Shown in pieces: positions 46,150 through 56,850 of a stretch of 64,000 nucleotides of DNA; position 1 is the stretch's first letter, and each line of letters starts with the position of its first letter. A program made the translations under genes and the position numbers. Source of the DNA: Pollenia angustigena (lineage: Eukaryota; Arthropoda; Insecta; Diptera; Polleniidae); contig OV884060.1 in the NCBI GenBank assembly GCA_930367215.1, positions 102,448,151 through 102,512,150 of the forward strand, given 5' to 3'. The notes beneath the pieces are model-generated. The model did no database searches, had not been told where the DNA came from, and saw only the letters and a list, made by a program, of their open reading frames with translations.

Positions 46150-46598
46150 ATTAAAACCAAAACAAGAAAAGGCTAAAATAAATTTAAAATAACAAAATAT
46201 AACAATTGTTTTTTGTTTATTTTCATCATATAAATTATGCATTCATCATGTATATTCCTTCTATTTTTTTAATTATTTAAAAAAAAAATATATAAACATA
46301 TTTTAAATTCAAAATATCTACACTTTGTTTTTCTCGCCACCAATTTCAAATGTGACTTATTTTGACAGTTCTTGAAAGAAACTTTTCGCAAAATATTGTT
46401 ATAGAAACACTTTTTCCCGCATCCTTCCAAAAATTGCTGGAAAATTATTTAAATGACAGATAATTCTCACAAAAAAAGATACAGAAACACTTGTGTGAGA
46501 AAAACCATTTTTTGTTTCATTTCACACTATTTTTGTTGCAATTCCCACGTTTCATGCGAAAAGTTTTACGAAGTGAGAAATACAGAAACGGGCTACAG

Positions 46599-47540
46599 TT
46601 ACATACATGATTGGTTCTCCTTTCACTGGTCATGAGTTTTTACTTTTTGTACCTGTTCTTTTTTCACAACTCCCAGGAGAAGTCTGTTGGACCAATTGAC
46701 ACAAATTTCCTGCAGGGATACTACAACATACAATTTGAAAAACACAGTGTCCTAAAGATTACAGATAGACCTAATGAAATTAAACGGTTTGTACACAGAA
46801 AGAAAAACACTCGGGATAAATTAATCTTTTTATACTTACTTCAATCACGAATCATACTTAAAAATTCAAGTACGAATAACACTAAAACGTACTTAAATCA
46901 ATCCTAAATGGGATTACTTTAAAAAGTCAATCCCGATATTTCTTGAAATAAGTACAAAATGCTTAAATCAAGTACAAAAAAGATTAAACTTTTCGTTGAA
47001 AGTGCCACTCTGAGAGTAAAATTACAAAATGAGGGTTTGATTTCATAAAACTTAAGCTAAAGGTCCACACCATGCGTTCATGCGTAGATGCGTATGATAC
47101 TTTTTGTGCATTTCATGCGTCTCTTAATTCAAGTTACATGCAATGCGTTTTATGCGCCAAATTTGTTTTTTTTATCAGTTGTTGTGCTAATATGTTTAAC
47201 AATTAAAAACAATTTTGTCAAAAATGAAGAGTGTAATTGATATTTTAGTAGAATTTATTTAATAGAATTCATAGAAGAGTAAGTTTGAGTTCATACGGCT
47301 CATGTCTTATTGACAAGATTCTTCCTTTTTCTTCTTTGAACATAAATTGTCGTTCAAATGATTCATATCATGTTGACGACATGTGCTTTTTTGATATTGA
47401 AAACAATAACAAAGTTAAACAACGAATGAAAAAGCAAAACGTAAATTGTAGCGATGTGTGTAACGTATGGGAATTTTTTCTTAAGCCCATCTTTTTTAAA
47501 CAGACCGACAGAGAATTATTTTTTAAATCTATTTAATAAT
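46599..47540. other. No supported gene; possible transposon end at 47.05 kb
   Basis: 46620-46910 holds a 98-codon frame without a recognisable domain. At 47050-47160, GGTCCACACCATGCG followed by several ATGCGT motifs looks like a transposon terminus with subterminal repeats, but no opposite end is visible. The 83-codon frame at 47285-47536 (rich in N, K, C) is unassigned. Confidence 0.4.
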
Positions 47541-47990
47541 TTCTGCGCATCCGGCTAGTTGTTTGTCCATGTAAACCTTGTGCTCAAAATGCTATTTTGG
47601 AGATAGTTTGGTGAAATTTGGTACATATATTTTGATTGTCATAAGTAAATTATGGTGCCCCGGTAGGTAGTCTCCTGCAAGAAACGTAGAGCTTCCCGGA
47701 ATAAGCTAAGGAAAAAAACGAAGCCTATTTAAGTTGCTGGAACTAGGTCCATGATTTCACGTATCCCCCTTATGAACTTCTTTTTTGGATTATATTGGTA
47801 TTAAAACTAATGCATGAATATCTAGTTAACATTCGGCACAAATAGCTTTCATATGAATCTTGACCTCATAAAATAATTGTTTGGCAAGGCCATGTTGGTC
47901 CCAAGAAGGGTATACCTTTCAAAATTTGTATCCAAATACAGTAGTGTAGGATATCGTTTGGTCGTTCTTGACTCACTAGTTGTTCTAATT
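47540..47990 (+). repeat. Decayed relative of the 22-kb TACTTGTTT-type repeat
   Basis: TTGTCCATGTAAACCTTGTG and TTTTGGAGATAGTTTGG match 22165-22210. The distal end GTGTAGGATATCGTTTGGTC, then TTCTTGACTCAC, corresponds to the tail hairpin region. Head and tail hairpins are eroded. Confidence 0.6.
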
Positions 47991-50235
47991 TTTTTTTTTT
48001 TTTTTTTGTAAATGTTTTTGTAACAAGAAGTTTTATTTTTCTGAAGTAAATTTTTTCTTCGCCCGCTCACTTTGCTCATTTTGGTGTGTTATTCTTTTCG
48101 TTAATATAAAATACGTGTGAGTGTACATAATTGTAATATTGTGTATACATATGAGGAGTGATAACGAGTCTCGCTAGACTCATATACAATTTATCTGGTT
48201 TTACTAATCAAACGCTTTATAACCGAAATACTTTGCGAATGTTTATGGTGATTGCTGCTGTTGCCATTTTGTATTGTACATATTATTTGTTAAACTTTCT
48301 TATTCTTATACTAGTTTCTTTCTGCTTTATTTTCATTTACACTTGTTAGTATATAGAAAATACATGGTTGTGTCGTTATTGTATCTACAAAAGTAAAAAG
48401 GAATATAAATATACATTAATGTATATATGTAAGTATGTATACATTTAGATATTGTGGTATAAGTTAACTTTATATCTTTTTAGTATGTAGTATATACAAA
48501 AAGAAATTGATAAAACACCATGTTTTATTTCTGGTTCTATTTATACTTCTTCTTGTTTTCCTTTTACTTATTCCTTTTTTTCATATTAGTTCAATGGAAC
48601 GGAAATTATCTATTTTATACTCATGAGCTTTGCTTTAATAACTAAAACTTTCTGTTTGTGTGGTTGAGCGTTTTCCTTTTTATACGTTTGAAATCACATG
48701 CGATAAAAGTGCGTTACTTTCATTGCATTGCCCCCTGCTCTCATTCTTATTGCCAGTTATTTCATTTGATTTTATTCTACTCCATTAAGGATATCTCTGT
48801 AGTTGAATGTTGTTTTACTAGATACTTTGTATTATTTGGTAGATGTAGTTGGATGGTTTCTATACGTAAAGTAAAGCTTGATTCACCTTCATTATTTAAA
48901 GTTTTTGGGGGTTCGAATGTGATCGGATGCAGGTTGTCTGTGTTGTGTTTGTATGAATTAAAGTGAGATGTAACAAAAGGAGCATGATAAAGTTTTGTAT
49001 TCTTATGCTATTAAATTTGTGTGTGTGTATTCACTAAATAATAGGAAAAGGAAATGTGTTCTTAACCTGCCATTCAAAAGAAATAAATATTGTTCTTCAC
49101 TCTGTATAACTCTTAAATTACAGCTTTTGTTATTTTTTTAATGATTTCCTTTTTTAAGCTTTCACGAAGATATTCATACTGGTACAAGCAACATGTACTA
49201 TTGTATAAATACAAAGATTTTGTCCCTAGTAAATTAAATCTGGACAGTTACACAAGCTTTAGATCATACACATACATACATACATATCGCTCCTTTTTTC
49301 ATAGTCATATCTCAAAAAATCAAACATTTTAAGTTACTTAAGCAAACCTGCTCCTTCATACCTTCTCTATGTGTAAAAAAACAAATGCAGTGTTTTATCT
49401 CAAGCTGAACCGCAGTTATGGCAAAATATATGGGCATGTCCATTTTGACGTGTCGTGATATTTGTACCACAAAATGTAAAAAAATTAAATAAGGAAGTCA
49501 AATTTGTAAAAAGGGTTTTAATATGTACAAAGTAATGAAGTAGCACTATATCCAGAACAAAAATTGCAGCAATCGACGCTAAGGATTTGCAGATATATGT
49601 CTATAAATATGTGCGCTGGCGTGACGTATTACAAAACTGAATAAGACTGCGAATTGAGCAAGACGTTTTGTATAAAACCTTTTTTGGTAAGCTTTGGACA
49701 TAAAAAGATTTATTTTTCAAGTTATAAAATTTAAAAATCTTTGGTTTTTTTAAGATATATATGAGATTTTTCAGCGAAATGTCAATTAAAATTACTTCTG
49801 GCGTTACGTAACAAAAAGTAGGCTTTTCGCTGGAACTGCCCATATTTTATTGAATCTGTATAAAAAGGTACATGTTGTAAACTTTAATCGCATTTGGCCA
49901 AGTTTGATTTAATTATTGCAATAAAGGAGCAATAGGTAAAATTCAACAACAATACATACACATGCATATTATCCCTGCGGTAACAAAAATTAGTAAAGGG
50001 GACTGATATAAGGCTTTATTTAGCAGACACAAACCCTTTTCGCCGCAGTCCTTATTTATTTTTTTGCACAGGTTGTCGGAGGGAGCATGCCTTTCCACAC
50101 TTCCTTTAATACGAAATTCGTTCCCTTCCCAAGGAAGGGAGTACGGAAGGTCCTCTCTCCCTTCTTAAAGATGGAAGGAATGTGTACTGAATATTTTGGA
50201 AGGTCTTTAAAAAAGAAATGCGAAGCGAATCTTTT
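47991..50235. other. AT-rich stretch, no supported gene
   Basis: The stretch has a poly-T run (47991-48008), short TATG/CATA microsatellites (48430, 49267), and several 60-102-codon frames without domains. Near 49612 and 49797, TGGCGTGACGTAT and TGGCGTTACGTAA recur, possibly an eroded repeat. At 50125-50175 a purine/pyrimidine patch contains the palindrome CCCTTCCCAAGGAAGGG. Confidence 0.45.
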
Positions 50236-50239
50236 ATAA

Positions 50240-50620
50240 AGAGGAAATCAGAAAACGGCACTATCGATTTGACAAATTTTTCTTTCAAATGTTCGTATTA
50301 ATCCATTTTTAGTTTTCATCGAAAGAAAAATTTACCACGGCTACTTTTACGCCCACTTTTTCTATTATGCGCATAACTTGAGAACGGCTCGACCGATTTG
50401 GACGATGTTTTCTTTAAAATCATCGCCATGGTCCAACTTAGATTTTTACTGAAAGAAAATTTTGCCTCGCCCACTTTTTTCGATTTACCTAAAATCAGAA
50501 AACGGCTCCATCTTTGACTTATTTTTATTTCAAATATTCGTATTTTTTTAACAGATTTTAAAAATCGAACGCAAACATTTTTCCTAATTTGGACAGGACA
50601 ACGTCTGTCGGGTCAGCTAG
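50240..50620 (+). mobile_element. Deleted Helitron derivative
   Basis: It contains the same half-unit repeats as the Helitron at 150-2115 (TCGAAAGAAAAATTTACCAC, CTTGAGAACGGCTCGACCG, AATCAGAAAACGGCTCC) joined directly to the 3' terminal region AAAAATCGAACGCAAAC and the hairpin end at 50620. The helicase region is absent, so it is a non-autonomous internal-deletion form. The 5' end is not defined. Confidence 0.8.
50592..50620 (+). repeat. Helitron 3' terminal hairpin and CTAG end
   Basis: GACAG and CTGTC form the stem, followed by GGGTCAGCTAG ending at 50620 and a T at 50621. It matches the minus-strand end at 150-178 apart from CTAG versus CTGG. Confidence 0.85.
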
Positions 50621-51058
50621 TTCATTATACAAATAAAGTAAAAAGTACAAACAAAACATCAAATATTTCAGCTAAGATATTCGACTTAGAGATCATAGAA
50701 AATTTTTTAAAAACACAAATAAATTTTACGTATTTGTATTAAATTTAATTCCCATATCTTTTGTTTATACAAAAAGTTGTGCAATTGAAATAATATGTTC
50801 TTAGAAATTGTTTGGTCCGCTAAATTTTGCATAACATAGAGTAGGAATTCTAAATAATGTTCGTTTTAGTTTTACTTATAAAAATTTTAAAACATATCTT
50901 TTCAATGTTGGCTGTTATCAAAATGGCATAAATAATCTTTTTGTTTTTAATTCTGAAATTGTTCTGAATCATCTCAACATTTTGTACTAAATACGAAGTT
51001 CATGTTTGCTTTTAAACGAGAGTATAACATTGTGACATCAGTTTAAATGTTTGTTAAT
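50621..51058. other. No gene seen
   Basis: AT-rich DNA between the Helitron end and the hAT-like element. Confidence 0.5.
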
Positions 51059-52009
51059 CATATCAATAATGTCCGACCGAACGTTCGGGTTCAGTTACGG
51101 AGTGCGGCAAAAAATGATGTTCGGTCAAAGTTCAACGAAATTTTTACCGAACTTTACCGAACACCGAACTTTTTTATGAAATAACATATTTATTATAATT
51201 TCAGATTATAATTTGGCATCATTGTTTATGAAAAAATTACGAAAACAATACAACTAATTTTCTCTATGATTATTAGTTCGAAAAAATACAGCGATGACTA
51301 AAAAAAATGCTTAAGTGTATAAAAATCTTTATATGTGTAATTTTTAGAAGACGGTAAAAAATACAAAAAAAAAACGGTTAAATTTAATTTGGTAAAAAAA
51401 TACTCTATATTTATATTCTGCGAATGGTAAGATAATCTATAGTTTTGGGTGAACCACAAACCAAACTTTATAGTATACATATTTCCAGATTAAAATGTCA
51501 GCCAATCCATTTTGGAGTTTTTTTGAAAAAAATTGAGCAAGCACTAAATGAAAATGTTGCGCCAAACAAACACAACAAAAAATGGGTACATCCTTAAAAA
51601 TTAAAATAAGTACACCACATTATGTAGTTTTTACGTTTTTTTTCTATTTATTATAATTTTAAATGGTATAAAAACATAACAAAAAACATTGTATAGTAAT
51701 TATATACACTAAAAAACAAATGATCGTATTACAATAGACATACAAAGTTACATACAAATGGCTCACTTGTTGTAAAACTAAAATAAATATTTTGAAAATA
51801 TTTCTCTCGAGAAGTAATTTTTATAAAATATTTACTTTAATGTTTTGGTGATTCAAAAACATTAAACTTGTTTTCTGCCAAACATGTTTTTTTGATTATG
51901 ACATTGTTGCAACAAATAGAAGATATTTATGTAATGTGTTTTATATGTATATACATATATTAATGTATTTCATGTACTTTTCCTTCTGAATACATTTTCT
52001 TTGATTTAT

Positions 52010-52720
52010 TTAAGACATTGTATTGCACAGGTAGACATTTCAAAACTTTTTAAAAATTTATTTGCCCATTCCACCAGATTCTTATGTTTTTTGAAATGCT
52101 TTGGCCGAATATGAGCACAGTTTTCTCCCATCACGTCACATTTATCAGATACACCAATTACTGTAATTTCGAAAGATGATTTGTACCACAATTAATAACA
52201 AAATCCATAGTTTTATGATTTTACTCTGCAGTCAACCTAATTACAAAAGTTGTAGGCCCAGGCCCACGATGACGACAAGAACATTCGTATATTTGTATTG
52301 AAAATAAAAACAAATTTTAGCTATAATCGGATAATAACAAGAAATCCTATAGCAAAAAAACGAAAATATCACTTTTTCAAATACTTTATATTTAATCAGT
52401 TCCGCACTTTAATACAAATTAATGCATACATGCTACTGAAAATAAGTGCTAGTGTTTTAATTTCTTGACTAAAGCACATTTAGTTTTTATCCAATTTCGT
52501 CTATTATTGCTTCAAATTTTTGTAATCAGGTTTATAGACCAAAACTATAACACTGGATTTTGTTATTAATTGTGGTACAAAACATCTTCCGAAATTAAAA
52601 TAATTGGTGTATCTGATAAATGTGACGTGATGGGAGAAAACTGCTTCGTCTTTAGCATTCCAAAAAATATAAGAATCAGTTGGAATGGTTAAACAAACTT
52701 TTTCAATGTCGTCCTGTGTT
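52010..52720. repeat. Inverted duplication of a coding-like segment
   Basis: The left arm (about 52040-52210) and right arm (about 52550-52720) are inverted copies around a ~340-bp spacer, including a perfect 40-bp core (52137-52176 region versus 52592-52631 region). Read outward from the centre, both arms encode GVSDKCDVMGENC followed by a related K-H-x-KK-x-KN-LEW-x-NK pattern (left 61 codons on minus, right frameshifted on plus). Conservation of the peptide across diverged DNA suggests a real ancestral gene fragment, but I do not recognise the family. A transcript through it would form a long hairpin. Confidence 0.7.
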
Positions 52721-52799
52721 ATTTATAAATGGTCAGTATCATACAAATTTTTTACAATTAATTCTTCTTAAAACGACTTCTATACTTTCGTAAAATGTC

Positions 52800-53070
52800 T
52801 TGGCTTAAAACCCCATCTTCAAGGCTAGTAAAAACGCCGATACGTCTTGTAAAGGTCCGGACGAAACGCCAATACGTTTCGTCGAATGTGGACTGTATAT
52901 ATGGGTGGATTTGGGCTACAGCTCCAAAATACCAGCCAAGGATCCAAACACCTTGGTATATTCCCCGAGAGAACGCCGATTGCGTGGTCCGGGCGAAACG
53001 CCGATACGTTTCGTGGAGTGTATATGGTGGCTTTGGGATTCAGCGCTAAAATATCCACCAAGTATCCAAG
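52800..53070. repeat. GC-richer ~120-bp direct repeat with ACGAAACG hairpins
   Basis: Two diverged tandem units each contain GAAACGCC-x-ATACGTTTCGT, then GTATATGGGTGG or a similar phrase, CCAAAATACCAGCCAAGGATCC or a related phrase, and CACCTTGG or CAACTTGG. ACGAAACG and CGTTTCGT form an 8-bp stem with a 6-nt loop in the first unit (near 52860-52882), nearly conserved in the second (near 53003-53024). Both strands show open frames here because of the repeat; neither looks like a protein family I know. Confidence 0.7.
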
Positions 53071-53529
53071 CAACTTGGTGATATTAAAAAGGCTGGAAAG
53101 AGAGCTAGAAAAAAGCACAGATATTTAAAACGAAAGAAAAGCACTTCTAACAATATAAAAACACTTTCCTTGTTTTCCGAAACGTTATAAAGGTTCCATT
53201 TATTTAATGCAAAAATCAAAAATACAAAATTTATTATAATATATAAATCTTCTAAACGATTTAAATAATTTAAGTTAAAAACGCGAGTAGAAAAAAAAAC
53301 AGCCGTCCAGTATGGCTTTTAAACAACGATTCGACTTCAGTTACAATAATAAAAAGCTAACAATAAATACATACAAATTAAAAGAAAAATTTAAAATATA
53401 ATAGATGATGACAGTGCCGCCTCAAGTTGTCAATTCGTCTTAGGGCACATCATCATTCAAAATGGAAACCAGGGATGGGAAATCCGCTACCTTCGGTTCA
53501 GACGTGAACAGCTAGTATCTAACAAATTT

Positions 53530-53975
53530 AAAGATAAAAACATGGATTCGCAAGGATTTAGTTTTAACCTATTTTTTTACTTTATATTTGATTAAAGCAT
53601 ACTTAGTGAAAACACGCTCAGCAGAAACACTTTTGTGTGACAACGTAAAAATATGAGAGATCAATTTGTACAAGTTTGAATATATATACAGCTATACTCC
53701 TCAAATCTATTTTTTAATGTTCCAATTTCACGCCAAAAATCTTCAGCATTCGAAATTTTAAATATGTGTTCATAATTCGTGTCATTTACTTTACACTCTG
53801 GAAGTTTAAATTCATGCATAAATGCATCTGGGTCAGTTATAATATCTTTAAACTCAGAAACTAATTCCAAATAGTTTATATCTTCATTAGACACTATAAA
53901 TAATGGGTCTAAATACTTCAATATATTGAGCTTTTTGTTTTTTATATAAATTCTTATTATCAATTCTTTACACAA
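53530..53975 (-). pseudogene. hAT transposase C-terminus (dimerisation region)
   Basis: A 104-codon frame (53975-53661) carries YLDPLFIVSNEDINYLELV and EDFWREIG. After a frame change near 53650, the minus strand reads LSHKSVSAERVF (about 53643-53608) and then ALIKYKVK, with RLKTKSLRIH in another frame. The SxxAERVFS block followed by K-x-K-x-RL is the hallmark of the hAT C-terminal dimerisation domain. The catalytic part upstream is not visible. It ends close to the hAT-type terminus at 53472, so it may belong to that nested element rather than to the outer 4.2-kb one. Confidence 0.7.
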
Positions 53976-54769
53976 TTTTTGGTAAAAACTTAGATTTTAC
54001 TTTAAATATCAATTACACAAATTTAAGAAAAGTTTTCGGTACCCAACAGTTGCTTTACGATCACTATATATATGCGAGATATCTTTACCGTCTTATTCGT
54101 AATAAATAAAACAGGTTAATAGAAAGTTTATTCAACCGATTTTCAAGCAAGAGTTATAATAAAACAGAAAGAAAAAAAGTATATTTTCCTAACGTAAAAA
54201 GTATCAAAAAAGTGGCTAGAATCACAAAAAGTACCACATTTGGGGTCATTTTGTAAAAGTGGCCAAATAGTATCCAAGCAGTCGAAAAAGTGGCAAATTG
54301 CCACTTTAGTGGCACCAACGGTAACGCTGAGTACACCCCAACGAATTCAAAAAATACAATGTAGATTTTTGAGTACTAATACGTATACTTGGGGTATAAC
54401 AAAATTATTGGCATAGTACGACGGAGTGGCCAAGAATGTGTTAGTAATGAAAACCCCTGTCTCCCGTCGTTTTGCGAAAAAAAACCTCACGCAGGGAAAC
54501 AAATTTCTAAAACCTTCCAAGAAATTTTTAATCGCGATGAATTGTAAACTGTAGGAAAATTTTTAAATCTAAAGCAGTGGATAAATTCCAAAATATCATT
54601 TAAGTGATACGTATAGGAACATAAACAAATATCAGGTGTATATTTTTTAAATTCTCTGTGAGATACAAATGGTCGTTTTCAAACTTCAACCCGATCCCTG
54701 CGTGAACTTTTTTAACAATCCGAAAAAATTATCATATTTTTTATTTATAACTTTTTTTTTGGTTTAATA

Positions 54770-54930
54770 TCTTTAGTTTTTCTAAAGTCTTTATGGATGA
54801 AGTTTCCTGATGATCTGGCCTAAGCAACCAGTGAAATGCATAGGAATAGCTTATCCCATCAACAATAAATTTCAAGTGTTTTTATCAAGAATAAAAACTG
54901 GGAATTAAGCACGAATAACAAAATCTTTTG
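54770..54930. repeat. Repeat shared with 36.54 kb
   Basis: Counterpart of 36540-36695: AAAGTCTTTATGGATGAAG, TTTCCTGATGATCTGGCCT, GCAACCAGTGAAATGC and GCTTATCCCATCAACAAT. Diverged interspersed repeat lying inside the hAT-like composite. Confidence 0.65.
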
Positions 54931-55829
54931 AAATTTTATTTATAACTTTAAATGTTCTACACGACTATACTATGCCGTTTTTGATTTTCGCAAAAAGTGT
55001 GAAAAAGTTATGGCCCTAATGTATACTGTATTAAACTTGAAATTTTTTTTTTTGGTCTTAAAAAAAAAAATAATTACTAATTATTTTTTAACTATAAAAT
55101 AGTTTTGACTACTATCATTTATCTTTTCATATTGCATCCTTCCAAAAGTGTAAATGTAATAAAAAAAAGTACAATTGTTCAGATTTATTTACAAAAAGTT
55201 CGGGTTCGGCCCAACTTGTCAAAATTTACCGAAGTTCGGGTTCGGGTTTGGTCTCAAAAAGTGCGTTCGGTCGGACACTACATATCAATAAATAAATGTT
55301 TCTTCGTATAGTTTAAATAAAATGAAAAAAACTTAAATGATTTCATAAAACTTTTTTTTTAAGTAAAAATATGCAAGGCTGTTTTACACTTAAAAAAATA
55401 GTTCAAAAATAATTTATTTTAATTATTGTTGTGGACAAGGCTTTTTGTTTAGGCACTAGATTTTCAAATCAAAGAATTGTATGTGCTATAAATAGCAAAT
55501 AAACCAATCAAATGGCACATTAAATTTTTAATGTCATACAAAATAGATTTATTAAGGTCAATTTTATTTAAACTTTGTTTCATTTTAAGATTAACTTGAA
55601 GACTAAAATATTTTGAGAAAATGCAAACATACCTTTGAATTAGAGTGCAATCTTCGGTTGAAAAAGCAACTTCTTGTGAGATACGTTCAAGTACCCATTG
55701 TAAGTATGTTTGTATACAAAAATACACTAAATTAAAATGAGGTACTAAAGGTCGATCATTTATATTACAAATCATAGAATATGAATGAAGTGTTGTTGTT
55801 TTTATTTTGTTTTTCTTAACCTAATGACA

Positions 55830-55945
55830 CTTTTGAAAGTTTCATAATGTCCATTTGTAAAGTGTCATAGTGTCCATTGACACAATGACACTTTTTGGAG
55901 TGTCATAACATCCATGGACACTATGACGCTGGACGTTATGACATG
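55830..55945. repeat. Cluster of TGTCATA / TGTCCA motifs
   Basis: At least five copies of short words such as AGTGTCATAGTGTCCA, ATGACACTTTTTGG and TGGACACTATGACGC alternate in both orientations over ~115 bp. It looks like a transposon subterminal motif cluster, but no partner end was found. Confidence 0.55.
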
Positions 55946-55969
55946 CCACCGTAAAATTTACGCAGATTA

Positions 55970-56075
55970 TCTTTCTAGGGTTAAATGATTTTCAGGAGGG
56001 GAATTTATATTGGAGCTATAGTAAGCTATGAACCATTCATCCCAAAATTCTGCAAAGTGATTTCTGGTATTAAAG
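55970..56075. repeat. Fragment of the repeat body found in copy B
   Basis: TTTTCAGGAGGGGAATTTAT, ATTGGAGCTATAGTAAGC and ATGAACCATTCATCC match 5698-5760 in the same orientation. Head and tail are absent. The 75-codon minus-strand frame over it is incidental. Confidence 0.7.
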
Positions 56076-56159
56076 AACATAAATTTCAATACAGCGGAGA
56101 AATTAGTTTTATCGTTTGCAGTGAATTTCAGAAGGCTTGTTAAGTTTGGTTTAGGTAAC

Positions 56160-56397
56160 GTCAAGTTCCGGTATCCGAAACATGTCAGGACCAAGGAGGA
56201 TGTTAGTAGTGCAAATAGACCATCACCATTGTGAAGCTGTTTCAGCCGAACTAGTAACCTTCCTCACCAGGACGGACGTAGCCCTTATCCAAGAACCTTG
56301 GATTAACAAAAATAAGGTTTGCGGCTTAAGGGTTGCGGGATACACTCTGTTTGTCCCGTCCACAGAGGGTAAGAACGTGTATACTAGCGAGGAATGA
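56160..56397 (+). pseudogene. R1/LOA-like LINE endonuclease N-terminus
   Basis: A 71-codon frame reads SAELVTFLTRTDVALIQEPW, then INKNKVCGLRVAGYTLFVPS. This is the beginning of the apurinic-type endonuclease of R1/LOA/I-type LINEs, in which the ALIQEPW motif contains a catalytic glutamate. The domain breaks off at about 56385, and what follows is unrelated AT-rich sequence, so fewer than 80 residues survive. The C-terminal LINE fragment at 21.2 kb could be from the same broad group but is not demonstrably the same element. Confidence 0.8.
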
Positions 56398-56689
56398 ATT
56401 AATTTTTTTCATCTCTCATTCTTGCAGGTGCGGTGACTTGACAGTAGTAAATGGAGAAGTCAAAGGAAAGTGCACTCTTGGGGGGGTGCTTTAAAACCAT
56501 GGTAGATAAGGATATGATGGTATTATTGCTCAATTGAATTGAGAGGTAAGGTCATATGTGAAATTTTGCGAAATGACTATTTATATATTTGAAAATCCTG
56601 GCATAACAAGATTATTTCACTACCAGTATTCATAAAGATTTATGTGTAGTAATAAGAGACATTAATAATTTTTTGCTGATATCTAAGCT

Positions 56690-56850
56690 ATTTGTGTACC
56701 GATCTGACCGAATTTCAATTCCGGACTATGCGCGATACAAATATCTTCTTTAGAAAACCCATTTCAACTTCCACACGGACAGACAAACCAACGGATGGAT
56801 AGACGGACATCGTCAAATCAGCTTCGATACGTATTACATCAGTATTGTAA
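56690..56850 (+). repeat. Fragment related to the ~820-bp repeat body
   Basis: TGTACCGATCTGACCGAATT, TCAATTCCGGACTATG, then a GACGGACATCGTCAAATCA phrase follow the order seen near 59668-59822 with many differences. Head and tail are not preserved. Confidence 0.55.

Larger units (their letters stand above)
43980..46595. mobile_element. Inverted-repeat DNA transposon with CAG duplication, copy E2
   Basis: It has the same termini as E1 (TAGC, then GTTTCTGTATTTCTC and CATCGTAAAA), flanked by CAG at 43977-43979 and 46596-46598. It is colinear and nearly identical with E1 for about 2 kb. It is longer because a 531-bp element is nested near its left end (44025-44555), and it lacks E1's 154-bp palindromic insertion. 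The nested hAT-like unit is shared. Small frames such as 45286-45525 occur in both copies but have no recognisable domain and differ by indels. Confidence 0.88.
51067..55280. mobile_element. 4.2-kb hAT-like composite with 8-bp duplication
   Basis: The ends are TAATGTCCGACCGAACG (51067-51083) and, inverted, TAGTGTCCGACCGAACG (55264-55280). Identical octamers CATATCAA flank it (51059-51066 and 55281-55288). Subterminal CCGAAC/GTTCGG motifs cluster at both ends. Inside are an inverted pair of coding-like segments (52010-52720), a GC-rich tandem repeat (52800-53070) and a hAT dimerisation-domain remnant on the minus strand (53530-53975). A separate hAT-type terminus, CAGGGATGGGAAATCC, lies at 53472-53487, and another, CAGCGTTACCG on the minus strand, near 54322, so the interior holds further nested hAT fragments. 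The perfect flanking octamers show the whole block moved or was filled in place. Confidence 0.85.

Noticed and set aside
49612..49815. Paired TGGCGTKACGTA words as ends of a small element
   Set aside because: Only about 13 bp are shared and they are in direct rather than inverted orientation; no flanking duplication.
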